A program made the translations under genes and the position numbers. Below, one piece after another: positions 17,349-26,493 of a stretch of DNA of 64,000 nt. The DNA is from Prevotella scopos JCM 17725 (GTDB lineage: Bacteria; Bacteroidota; Bacteroidia; Bacteroidales; Bacteroidaceae), in contig NZ_CP072390.1 of NCBI RefSeq assembly GCF_018127785.1, forward strand, positions 186,001 to 250,000. Reading direction: 5' to 3'. The notes beneath the pieces were generated by a model, which saw only the letters and a list, made by a program, of their open reading frames with translations, was not told the origin of the DNA and searched no databases. How positions within the stretch are numbered: position 1 is the stretch's first letter; each line of letters begins with the position of its first letter.

Positions 17349-17410
17349 CTAAGATTTATGAATAGTCTGAAAAAACGAAATCGGCTAATTGTTATAAACT
17401 TCCTCTCCAT

Positions 17411-17445
17411 CAACACCCAACACCCATCACCCATCACCCACTTTG
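17411..17445. repeat. Heptanucleotide repeat (CAACACC/CATCACC)
   Basis: Five 7-nt units: CAACACC twice, CATCACC twice, then CACTTTG. This is the complement of the GGTGTTG unit found at 52380-52477. Confidence 0.8.
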
Positions 17446-17659
17446 GAATAGTCATATTTTTTACAAGAAAGTGATTTTTTAGTTTTAGCTATATTTAATC
17501 TCAATTTCTTCTTTTGCAATAAAATAGGTCCTTATAGCTTATAAATCCTAACTATTATCTCGTAAAATGTGATAAAACTTTATTTTTATGCAATAACATA
17601 GTGCTTTTTTACAATTGATTATTAATAAATGTAAAAAAGGTTGATTTATTTTATAACTT

Positions 17660-17691
17660 TTTGGGAACTATCAAAAGTCTCTATAACTTTG
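17660..17691 (+). promoter_or_regulatory. Promoter of the first SusC/SusD pair
   Basis: TTTG (17660-17663), a 20-nt spacer and TAACTTTG (17684-17691). The bases after the -33 box (GGAACT) are shared with the second SusC promoter. The leader is ~100 nt. Confidence 0.85.
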
Positions 17692-17800
17692 TATCAGATT
17701 AGGATAAATCCTTGTTATTTTGTAGGAGTTTGTAACTTTCTTAGGTGTAAAAGATTTGGTTTTGAAACAATTTGTTTTATATTCATTTAATAGAGATTTT

Positions 17801-20800
17801 ATGGAAAGAAGACTAATGATGTTTTTAGTCAGCCTATTCCTAAGTTTAGGAACGGCTTTGGCGCAGACAGAGGTTAGCGGAACTGTTGTATCCTCGGAGG
17901 ATGGATTGCCTGTAGTTGGTGCTTCTGTTCTTGTTGTTGGCACACCAGTCGGCGTTGTGACTGACATTGATGGTAAGTTCCATCTTAATGTTCCTGCAGG
18001 AAAAAATCAGTTGCGTTTTCAGTATGTCGGGTTAAAAACTCAAGTTGTTTCTGCAGTAGATGGTATGAAAGTTGTCATGAAAGCAGAATCTGGTTCACTT
18101 GATGAGGTGATTGTTACGGGTTATGGTAACTTTAAGAAGTCAAGCTTTACAGGTGCTGCGGCAAATGTTGACCCTGGTAAGTTAGCCGATGTCCCTGTGG
18201 CATCTGTCCAGGACAAATTGGCTGGTTCCGTACCAGGCGTTACTGTTACGAGTGCATCTGGTGCTCCTGGTTCTGTAAGTAACATCCGTATCCGTGGTAT
18301 GGGTTCTATCAATGCGGGTAATGAACCTTTATATGTTATTGACGGTACGCCAATGATATCAGGAGATATCAACGGTATGGGACAAGGTAACTATAATGAG
18401 TCTGGAACGAATGTTCTTGCTACCTTGAACAGTAATGATATTGAGTCTATCACAGTCATAAAGGATGCTGCTGCAGCTTCTCTTTATGGTTCACGTGCTG
18501 CAAATGGTGTGATTGTCATCACAACAAAGAGTGGTAAGAAAGGTAAAACACACGTTGATTTCCGTAGCGATTGGGGTTTCTCTAACGTAGCGATTAACTA
18601 TCGTCCTGTGTTAGGAGGCGATGCACGTCGTGAACTCTTGCTTCTTGGTTTGAAGAATTATGCACTTTACAAGGAAGGTATGAGTGCAACTGATGCTGAG
18701 AATTTTGCCAATGAGAATATCAACGACTTTGCAGCGAAGCCAACTGTAGGTTATGATGAAAATGGTAAACCTATAACTGCTTGGACTGATTGGAAAAATC
18801 TTTTATTTAAGACAGGTCACCATCAGAACTATCAGGTTAGTTTGAGTGGAGGTAATGAGGATACACGTTTTTATACTTCATTATCTTACATGAAGCAGAC
18901 AGGTATCTTCTCTAATCAGGGAATGGAACGCTTCACGGGTAATGCGAATTTAACACATAAGTTTGGTGATTTCACATTGACCTACTCTTCTTTGTTCTCA
19001 AAGATTAATCAGAAGCTTACGAACGATGGAGGTGCTTCTTACACAAGTCCTATCTCCAATTATGCTTTTATCCAGAGTCCATCATCAGTAGCTTACTTAC
19101 CTGATGGTTCTTTAGCTCGTGGTGCTGAAACGAATAGTTTGGTTAATGTAAACCCAATCTATGAGGCTTTGCATACTTATGATAAGACAGACATTAAGCG
19201 TGCCTTCAACTCTTTAAAATTAGATTGGAATATATGGGATGCTCTTCACTTAAGTGAGAAGGTAACATACGATTTCACTTCAAATAATGAAGATGTGCTT
19301 TGGGACCGTTTGTCAAATGATGGAGCTCCTGCAGGTAATATGCAACGTTACACGGGTACTATCAGTCAGTTGAATGGTCAGACTCAGCTGTCTTACGTGA
19401 AGTCTTTCGGACTTCATAATGTTGATGCGCTTTTAGGTTTCGAGACTGAGAAATACACCCTAAAGTATAATTATCTTAATGGTAGTGATTATCCAGGTGA
19501 CCTCTATGAGTTTGGCAATGCTGGTACGACAAGTGCAAGTAGTGATGTGAGCGGTTATTCTCTCGTAAGCTGGTTGGGACGTGTTAATTATAACTTTAAC
19601 AACAAGTATTATGCTGGTGTAAGTTTCCGTCGTGACGGCAGCAGCCGCTTAGCTAAAGACAATCGTTGGGGTAATTTCTGGTCTGTCTCTGCAGCTTGGC
19701 GTTTTGGTTCAGAGAAGTTTATGCAGCCAATCATAAAGGTTGTTAGCGATGGTAAGTTGCGTCTTAGTTATGGTGTGAATGGTACGTTGCCAGGTAGTTA
19801 TTATGGCTATGCAAACTGGTATAAGTACGGAAAGTATTATAACGGAAAGTCAGGTATGGCTATTGTCGGTATTGGTAATCCAGAACTACAATGGGAAAAG
19901 AATCGTGCTGTCAATGTTGGTCTTGACTTGACCTTCCTTAATCGTATCTCTTTCACCTTCGATTATTATGTACGTACAACATCCGACCTTATCTTTGATT
20001 TGCCAGTGTCAGCCGTACCTGGTTATTATAGTAATAGCGGAACTCCAAGTAAAGCTGTTAATGTTGGTTCATTGCGTAACAGAGGTTTTGAGGTAACTAT
20101 TCAAAGTAACAACCTCCAGACAAAAGATTTCTCATGGACAACTATGTTGAACTTTGGTCACAATCATAATGAGCTGACAAAGATTTATGGTGAAGAGAAT
20201 CAGATTATAAGCGGTGTTCGTATTCATAAGGTAGGCGAACCTTACTATAGTTACTATGGATATGAATATGCTGGTGTTGACCCTGCTACTGGTAAGGAGT
20301 CTTTCTATATCAACGACGGAACAAGTAATGCACGTAATACAACTGTCGATCCTAATAAGGCGAAAAAGGTTATTATGGGTAACCACGAAACAAAGTTAGA
20401 GGGTGGTTTCAGTAATAACATTACTTGGAAGTTCATTGACTTTGGCTTTAACTTTACTTTCTCACTTGGTGGTAAGGCTTTCGATGCAGCTACATGGCAA
20501 CATAATAATGGGAACTACACCTTTGGTGGCCAGGTACCAACCTATTATGATATCAATAAGATGTGGACAGGACCTGGTGATACGAATGCTTCACAGCCAG
20601 TATTCCAGTATGGTAACACAAGTGAGGTCTCTTCTCGCTGGTTGATGCCAACAGATTATCTGCGTCTGAAGAGTTTGACACTTGGGTTTAGTGCACCATC
20701 TCATTGGGTGTCACGTATCGGTTTGAGCAAGGCACGTGCTTTCTTCTCTGCAAGCAACCTGCTGACGTTTAAGTCAAAGGATTTGTATGTTGATCCAGAA

Positions 20801-20878
20801 ATGCGTGTTGATGGTGTTTGCACATTCCAGACACCTGGATTGCGTACCTTTACCTTTGGTATCGAACTTGGTTTTTAA
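17801..20878 (+). CDS. SusC/RagA-type TonB-dependent outer-membrane transporter (first)
   Basis: A 1025-residue barrel that imports glycans or peptides with its SusD partner. It has a signal peptide (MERRLMMFLVSLFLSL...ALAQ), a CarboxypepD-regulatory-like domain (~22-100), the SusC box DEVIVTGYGNFKKSSFTGA, a plug domain with IRGMGSINAGNEPLYVIDG, and a C-terminal barrel from ~230 to the terminal aromatic (FGIELGF). The start at 17801 was chosen for the signal peptide. The substrate is unknown and no glycoside hydrolase is adjacent. The first ~45 residues are almost identical to those of the second SusC, unlike the rest. Confidence 0.95.
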   Translation: MERRLMMFLVSLFLSLGTALAQTEVSGTVVSSEDGLPVVGASVLVVGTPVGVVTDIDGKFHLNVPAGKNQLRFQYVGLKTQVVSAVDGMKVVMKAESGSLDEVIVTGYGNFKKSSFTGAAANVDPGKLADVPVASVQDKLAGSVPGVTVTSASGAPGSVSNIRIRGMGSINAGNEPLYVIDGTPMISGDINGMGQGNYNESGTNVLATLNSNDIESITVIKDAAAASLYGSRAANGVIVITTKSGKKGKTHVDFRSDWGFSNVAINYRPVLGGDARRELLLLGLKNYALYKEGMSATDAENFANENINDFAAKPTVGYDENGKPITAWTDWKNLLFKTGHHQNYQVSLSGGNEDTRFYTSLSYMKQTGIFSNQGMERFTGNANLTHKFGDFTLTYSSLFSKINQKLTNDGGASYTSPISNYAFIQSPSSVAYLPDGSLARGAETNSLVNVNPIYEALHTYDKTDIKRAFNSLKLDWNIWDALHLSEKVTYDFTSNNEDVLWDRLSNDGAPAGNMQRYTGTISQLNGQTQLSYVKSFGLHNVDALLGFETEKYTLKYNYLNGSDYPGDLYEFGNAGTTSASSDVSGYSLVSWLGRVNYNFNNKYYAGVSFRRDGSSRLAKDNRWGNFWSVSAAWRFGSEKFMQPIIKVVSDGKLRLSYGVNGTLPGSYYGYANWYKYGKYYNGKSGMAIVGIGNPELQWEKNRAVNVGLDLTFLNRISFTFDYYVRTTSDLIFDLPVSAVPGYYSNSGTPSKAVNVGSLRNRGFEVTIQSNNLQTKDFSWTTMLNFGHNHNELTKIYGEENQIISGVRIHKVGEPYYSYYGYEYAGVDPATGKESFYINDGTSNARNTTVDPNKAKKVIMGNHETKLEGGFSNNITWKFIDFGFNFTFSLGGKAFDAATWQHNNGNYTFGGQVPTYYDINKMWTGPGDTNASQPVFQYGNTSEVSSRWLMPTDYLRLKSLTLGFSAPSHWVSRIGLSKARAFFSASNLLTFKSKDLYVDPEMRVDGVCTFQTPGLRTFTFGIELGF

Positions 20879-20897
20879 TAATTAATTGAACTTACTT

Positions 20898-22445
20898 ATG
20901 AAAAGAACTTATAAGAATATATATAGCCTCGTACTTGCCGCAGGTGTAATGCTCGGTATGGCATCCTGTGGTGATGAATTTCTCGATCAGAGACCGAGTG
21001 ATGGTGTTCTCGAAAATGAAGCTATCAAGAGTAGTTCAGATTTGTCAACAGCTCGTATCGGTATGTATGCAGCTTTGAAGGGCTCTTCTAGCTTTAATGA
21101 TTATTATGGTGCACAGATGTTCCTTTATGGAGAGATGCACGGCGAGGATTTGCAGTATAATTCAAAGTATGGAAGTAATCGTGCATCGTTCTATTACAAA
21201 ATGGAATATACCACAGCTTCTAACTTTAACACTTCTACTGCTATCTGGCAGTCACCTTATATTGTTATTCAAACGGCCAATCATATCATCGAAGCTGTTG
21301 ATGGCGGTAAGTTAACTGATAAGGATGACGCTGATGCAAAGGCATTGATGGGACAGGTTCGTGCAGAAGCATTGGTGTTGAGAGCTATGGCTACGTTCGA
21401 TCTGACACGTATCTACGGAAAGCCTTATACTGAGGATAATGGTGCATCGTTAGGTGTTCCTTTGGTGACAAACGTCATTTCTGCGAGTGAAAAACCTTCG
21501 CGTAGTACTGTTGCTGAGTGTTATGCTCAGGTACTTAAGGACCTTAATGAGGCGATCAACTCTGGTAATTTGTCAAAAAAGCCTGAAGTTGGTTACATGG
21601 GTCTTTATGCAGCTAAGGCTCTTCTCTCTCGTGTTTACCTTACAAAGGGTGATTGGGCAAATGCACTTTCTACAGCTGAAGACGTAATCAACAATTCAGG
21701 TAAAAATCTTTGGGCTGCTGACGAGTATGTTGATGCATGGAAGAAAGACGATAAGAATCATAGTAATGAGATGCTTTTCGAACTCTCTGTTACTAACAAC
21801 AAGGACTGGAATGATAGAGAGGGGATTGCTTATTTATATGCCGAAAATCGTCCTGATATCGCTGGTTATGGTGATGTTTGTGCTACAAAGAGCTTCGTTA
21901 AGCTCCTTGCACAAGATTCATTAGATGTTCGTGCAAACGTGTTCTTGGCTCCTTACTCTGATAAGAAGAAAGTCTTTAATGGAGCTAGGGTCTATTTGAA
22001 TAAGATGCCTGCAGCTAATGGGGATGTTCGTTATGCTAATATCCCTATGCTCCGTCTTTCTGAAGTTTATCTCAATGCAGCGGAAGCAGCCTTCAGATCT
22101 GGTAATACTGCAAAAGCTGCTTTGTACTTAAACGATATTATCAAGAATCGTACAAGTGATGCCTCAAAGCAAGTGACAGCAGCAGATGTTACCTTAGCGC
22201 GTATCTTGTTGGAGCGTCGTAAGGAACTTGTTGGTGAGGGTCAACGCTTCTTTGATGCACTGCGTAATAATGAGACGATAACACGTTATACGAATGATGC
22301 TGACCGTGGCTGGCACGATGTGTTGACGACTGATGCTCGTAGTTATAGTCGTGATTATTACAAGGCGTATGCTGCTATTCCTGGTTATGAGGTAGATGCA
22401 AATGCAAATCTTAAGAAACAGCAGAATACGGGTTATAGTAATTAG
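20898..22445 (+). CDS. SusD/RagB-type surface lipoprotein (first)
   Basis: A 515-residue lipoprotein that caps the SusC barrel and binds its ligand. The lipobox is MASCGDEFLDQ (Cys at ~24 after MKRTYKNIYSLVLAAGVML). The body shows the SusD pattern: a TPR-like helical N-terminal half (VRAEALVLRAMATFDLTRIYG) and the C-terminal RLSEVYLNAAEAAFRSG plus LLERRKELVGEGQRFFD. The ATG at 20898 is preferred to the TTG at 20886. It is 19 nt after the SusC stop, with a terminator behind. Confidence 0.95.
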   Translation: MKRTYKNIYSLVLAAGVMLGMASCGDEFLDQRPSDGVLENEAIKSSSDLSTARIGMYAALKGSSSFNDYYGAQMFLYGEMHGEDLQYNSKYGSNRASFYYKMEYTTASNFNTSTAIWQSPYIVIQTANHIIEAVDGGKLTDKDDADAKALMGQVRAEALVLRAMATFDLTRIYGKPYTEDNGASLGVPLVTNVISASEKPSRSTVAECYAQVLKDLNEAINSGNLSKKPEVGYMGLYAAKALLSRVYLTKGDWANALSTAEDVINNSGKNLWAADEYVDAWKKDDKNHSNEMLFELSVTNNKDWNDREGIAYLYAENRPDIAGYGDVCATKSFVKLLAQDSLDVRANVFLAPYSDKKKVFNGARVYLNKMPAANGDVRYANIPMLRLSEVYLNAAEAAFRSGNTAKAALYLNDIIKNRTSDASKQVTAADVTLARILLERRKELVGEGQRFFDALRNNETITRYTNDADRGWHDVLTTDARSYSRDYYKAYAAIPGYEVDANANLKKQQNTGYSN

Positions 22446-22476
22446 TAAACAGTTGTATTGTAATAAATGAGAATGT

Positions 22477-22511
22477 GGGGATTAGTTGTTTTACAGCTAA
22501 TCCCCTTTTTT
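22477..22511 (+). terminator. Terminator of the first SusC/SusD operon
   Basis: GGGGATTAGTTG pairs with CAGCTAATCCCC, followed by six T. Confidence 0.88.
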
Positions 22512-22522
22512 AGGCTCTTTTG

Positions 22523-22605
22523 GTGCGGGTGCCCAGCACCATGTGTGCGGGTGCTGAGCACGAAGTGTGCGGATGGTATGCACGAAGTGTGCGGATAGTA
22601 AACAT
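22523..22605. repeat. 22-bp periodic GTGCGG array, four units
   Basis: GTGCGG begins at 22523, 22545, 22567 and 22589, exactly 22 bp apart. The first three units carry AGCAC or TGCAC 13-14 bp after the unit start, so each unit is a small inverted repeat. Related arrays are at 33345-33388, 52602-52665 and 62134-62199. Confidence 0.9.
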
Positions 22606-22870
22606 TGTTTAATATAACATGATGCAATGTTCTGTTTGTTATCTGTAAGGAGTTCTCAAGATTATTTATATTCCATCACTTCCGCTTTATCCTCAAATCG
22701 TTCATTAAAAGTCTTGGAAAATAAGGTGTTATGAAATATCTATCAGTTAATGAAGAAGAAATTTTTTTTTAACATGATAATAGTTAGATATCTGGAATCC
22801 TCTGGCACATAGAAAATGAAATACTCAAATGGGTGGTTTGCTTTTATTGGTTAGAATATGCTTAAATGAA
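22606..22870. other. AT-rich intergenic stretch with no recognised element
   Basis: No gene, promoter consensus or repeat unit was recognised here. Confidence 0.4.
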
Positions 22871-22871
22871 G

Positions 22872-22926
22872 CCTATTTGTAAGGTTTAGGTTTACCGGTT
22901 TCCTTACAAATAAGGATATGTATCAA
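22872..22926. promoter_or_regulatory. Palindrome TCCTTA-CAAA-TAAGGA within a larger inverted repeat
   Basis: The 16-bp palindrome at 22911-22926 matches the operator-like sites at 43179-43194 and 46791-46806. A partial reverse copy (CCTATTTGTAAGG) at 22872-22884 could pair with it. No consensus promoter follows closely; the next gene is SusC at 23281. Confidence 0.55.
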
Positions 22927-23138
22927 CACCACTTTTTTGTTTTGTGTGTTGAAAAACCTCTTTTTAGTAGCAAATGTTTGTTTAACATACAATAACACGT
23001 AGAAGTGTCTATATCACAATAATGTAATTTTATTTACCGATATGAATGGTTTTTTGTTTGTTTTTATGCTTAAAAGTGATACTTCTATATATTATGCAGT
23101 TAATAAATGTGAAATATTCGAGCTAAAGTTCATTCCCA

Positions 23139-23170
23139 TTTGGAACTTTAAAAAGCGTACACTATCTTTG
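23139..23170 (+). promoter_or_regulatory. Promoter of the second SusC/SusD pair
   Basis: TTTG (23139-23142), a 20-nt spacer and TATCTTTG (23163-23170), with a ~105-nt leader. Confidence 0.87.
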
Positions 23171-23280
23171 TGAATTGTTAAATCTATTATACAATAATCT
23201 TTATCGTTTTATAATACCTTACGTGTTAATAATTTAAGTCTGAAATAGTTTGTTTTTTATATTAATTAAAGAGAGAATTT

Positions 23281-26200
23281 ATGGAAAAAAGACTAATGAT
23301 GTTTTTAGTCGGTCTATTCCTAAGTTTAGGAACAGCACTGGCGCAAACAGAGATTAGCGGAACTGTAGTTTCCTCAGACGATGGACAGCCCGTTGTTGGT
23401 GCGTCTATCCTTGTTGCAGGGACACAGACGGGTACAGTAACCGACGTGGATGGTAACTTCCGCCTTTCAGTACGATCTGGTGCTAAACTAGTCGTGTCTT
23501 ACGTAGGTATGCTTACCAAGACTGTTTCTGCATCTAATGGTATGAAAGTCACGCTTTCTCCTGATGACAAAGGTCTCGATGAGGTCGTTGTTGTGGCTTA
23601 TGGTACAGCAAAACGCCAGTCTATTACTGGTTCTGTTGCTGTAGTTGACTCAAAGAAGATTTCTGATCGTATTAGTACAACGGTGACTGGTGCGTTGGAA
23701 GGCTCTGCTCCTGGTGTACAGGTTAATAACTCTTATGGTGAGCCTGGTGCAACACCAAAAATTCACATCCGTGGTGTGGGTACGTTGGTAAGTGGCGCTG
23801 ATCAGCCTCTTTACATCGTTGATGGTACGCCATTCGAAGGTAATATTGCCGAGTTAAATCCTGGCGACATTGAGTCTATGTCTGTTTTGAAGGATGCTTC
23901 TTCTGCCGCTCTTTATGGTAACCGTGCGGCTAATGGTGTTGTCTTGATTACAACAAAGAAGGCTAAGTTCTCTACTAAGCCAAACATTACTTTGAAGATG
24001 GATCAAGGTTTCTACAGACGTGGTATCCCAGAGTATGACCGTTTAGGTCCAAACGAATGGATGGAAACTTCTTGGGTAGCAATGAGGAATTATGCCCTCT
24101 CTGGTGGTATCGTTTCTACAGATGCTGCAGCTGGAACTTATGCAACCCAGCACTTGGTGTCTGATTATGTGAAGCGTAATATCTATGATGCTGCTGGTAA
24201 TGCTCTCTTTGATGCAAATGGTAAGCTGATTGCCTCTATTCGTCCTGGTTATGACGATCTTGATTGGCAGAAAGCAGTTGAGCGTACTGGTCATCGTCAA
24301 GAGTATAGCCTTTCTGCTGGTGTAGCAGGCGATAAGTACAATATCTACTCTTCTGCTGGTTATCTGAATGAGCAGGGTTATACTTTGAACTCAGGTTATG
24401 AACGTTTTACAGGCCGTATTAACACACAATATACAGCCAACAAGTGGCTCGAATTAGGTTTGAACCTCTCTGGTACTTCTTCTGTAAGAAGCTTTAACTC
24501 AGATGCTAATGGTACTTTCTATGCTAATCCATTCTATGTAACTCGTTACATGGCTCCAGTCTATCCTGTTTATTTGCATAATGCTGATGGTACATACGCT
24601 TTGGATGCAGATGGCAACAAGCAATATGATACTACATCTGAGTATCTTGAAAATCGTAACCTCCCTTACGAGATGACGATGGATATGGACCGAGTACGCA
24701 GAAACGTATTGGATGGTTTGTTCTATACAAAAATCAGTTTGCCATACGGTTTCTCTTTGACAGGAAAAGTAGACTTGAACCATGCGACAACAAACCGTCA
24801 GAAATATAATAACCCTGTTATTGGTGATGGTGCATCTAACAATGGTCGTTTGTCAGAATATGCTAACCAGTATATCTCTTATACAGGACAGGAACTTTTG
24901 AACTGGGATCATAACTTTGATCTCCACCATGTTGATGTTCTTCTCGGTCATGAGAATTATAGCTGGAATCGTAAGTATGCACGTGTCATGAACACGAATG
25001 CAGCTATCGAAGGTTTGCGTGCGTTGAGTAACTTCGTCCTAAACTCTGATACAGAAGGCTATTTTGAGGATTATAGAACTGAGTCTTATCTTGGTCGTCT
25101 TCGCTACAACTATGATGAGAAGTACTTCTTAGACTTCTCTCTCCGCCGCGATGGTTCTTCTAAGTTCCATAAAGATAAGCGTTGGGGTAACTTCTTCTCA
25201 GCTGGTGTAAACTGGAATATCAAGAAGGAGAAGTTCATGGAGAAAGTAAAGTGGGTTGATGCTTTGCGCGCTCGTGCATCATACGGTGAGGTTGGTAACG
25301 ATGCTGCTGTTAACCTCTATGGCTATCAGGCACTTTATTACATCACAAAGAATGGTGGTAACCCTGCTTTGGTACGTCAGAAGCTGGCTGCTCTTGATTT
25401 GAAGTGGGAGACAACTCAGACTTTCGACTTTGGCGTTGAGGGTACGCTCTTCGATCGCTTGAACTTTAGCTTAGGATATTTCGATAAGCGTTCTAAGGAC
25501 TTACTCTTCGAGGTTCGCTTCCCATTGTCAGCAGGTTCTTACTATGGTAATGATTTAATAGAGAACCTTACACAATATCAAAATATTGGAACCATCTCTA
25601 ACCGTGGATTCGAAATTATGTTGAATGGTGACGTTGTACGTTCTAAGGATTGGACATGGAACCTCTCTTTTGACGCTACCACATTGAAGAACAAGGTACT
25701 CAAGTTGCCTAAGGGTAAAGATATCTTGCATGGTCAGCAGAACTATTCTGAGGGACACTCTGCTTATGAGTGGTATACTTATCACTTCGTAGGTGTTGAT
25801 CAGATGACTGGTAAGTCTCTCTATGATCTTGATCCAAAGCAGGAAGCTACTGCATCTGCTGCAGGCAACCTTGTTGAGATCAATGGAACAAAGTATACTA
25901 CATCAACTTCTCAGGCAATCCGTAAGTGGGCGGGTACAGCTCTCCCTTCTGTTTATGGCTCATTTGGTTCTAACCTTCGTTGGAAGGACTTGAGCTTGTC
26001 TATGTTGATGACTTACAGTCTTGGTGGTAAGACAATGGACGGTTCTTACAGAGGTTTGATGTCTACAGGTTCAGCTTCTTCTGCAGCTGCACTTCATAAG
26101 GATGCACTTAACTCTTGGAATGGTGTTCCTGCAGGTATGACAGCTACATCTACTAATCGTATCGACCCTAATGGTACACCAATCCTTGACTTCAACGGAA

Positions 26201-26466
26201 GTGTTGATAACAATGCGGTTAGTGACCGTTGGTTGACAAGTTCTTCTTATTTCATCATGAAGAATATCATGCTCACTTATCGTTTACCAAAGGCATTGGT
26301 AACAAAGTGGGGTCTTGGTGGCGTTTCAGTAAAGGCTGGTGTTGAGAACCTCTTCACACTCACAAGCCGTAAGGGTTTGAACCCACAGTATAGTTTTGCT
26401 GGTGGAAGTGATGATACTTATGTTTCTGCACGTGTGTTCAACTTCGGTTTGACAGTCGATCTCTAA
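23281..26466 (+). CDS. SusC/RagA-type TonB-dependent outer-membrane transporter (second)
   Basis: A 1061-residue SusC-type importer. A signal peptide (MEKRLMMFLVGLFLSL...ALAQ) is followed by a CarboxypepD-regulatory-like domain (~22-100), the SusC box DEVVVVAYGTAKRQSITGS, a plug with HIRGVGTLVSGADQPLYIVDG and VLKDASSAALYGNRAANGV, and a barrel to the C-terminus (FNFGLTVDL). Only the first ~45 residues are near-identical to the first SusC. The plug and barrel differ clearly, so the ligands probably differ. It is followed 27 nt later by its SusD. Confidence 0.96.
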   Translation: MEKRLMMFLVGLFLSLGTALAQTEISGTVVSSDDGQPVVGASILVAGTQTGTVTDVDGNFRLSVRSGAKLVVSYVGMLTKTVSASNGMKVTLSPDDKGLDEVVVVAYGTAKRQSITGSVAVVDSKKISDRISTTVTGALEGSAPGVQVNNSYGEPGATPKIHIRGVGTLVSGADQPLYIVDGTPFEGNIAELNPGDIESMSVLKDASSAALYGNRAANGVVLITTKKAKFSTKPNITLKMDQGFYRRGIPEYDRLGPNEWMETSWVAMRNYALSGGIVSTDAAAGTYATQHLVSDYVKRNIYDAAGNALFDANGKLIASIRPGYDDLDWQKAVERTGHRQEYSLSAGVAGDKYNIYSSAGYLNEQGYTLNSGYERFTGRINTQYTANKWLELGLNLSGTSSVRSFNSDANGTFYANPFYVTRYMAPVYPVYLHNADGTYALDADGNKQYDTTSEYLENRNLPYEMTMDMDRVRRNVLDGLFYTKISLPYGFSLTGKVDLNHATTNRQKYNNPVIGDGASNNGRLSEYANQYISYTGQELLNWDHNFDLHHVDVLLGHENYSWNRKYARVMNTNAAIEGLRALSNFVLNSDTEGYFEDYRTESYLGRLRYNYDEKYFLDFSLRRDGSSKFHKDKRWGNFFSAGVNWNIKKEKFMEKVKWVDALRARASYGEVGNDAAVNLYGYQALYYITKNGGNPALVRQKLAALDLKWETTQTFDFGVEGTLFDRLNFSLGYFDKRSKDLLFEVRFPLSAGSYYGNDLIENLTQYQNIGTISNRGFEIMLNGDVVRSKDWTWNLSFDATTLKNKVLKLPKGKDILHGQQNYSEGHSAYEWYTYHFVGVDQMTGKSLYDLDPKQEATASAAGNLVEINGTKYTTSTSQAIRKWAGTALPSVYGSFGSNLRWKDLSLSMLMTYSLGGKTMDGSYRGLMSTGSASSAAALHKDALNSWNGVPAGMTATSTNRIDPNGTPILDFNGSVDNNAVSDRWLTSSSYFIMKNIMLTYRLPKALVTKWGLGGVSVKAGVENLFTLTSRKGLNPQYSFAGGSDDTYVSARVFNFGLTVDL

Positions 26467-26493
26467 TATTGTAGAATTTAAAAAAGGAATAAT

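Noticed and set aside
22523..22605. CRISPR-like array of short repeats
   Set aside because: The units are contiguous 22-mers without separate unique spacers of constant length, and no cas gene is in the window. The same holds for the arrays at 52602, 62134 and 36192.
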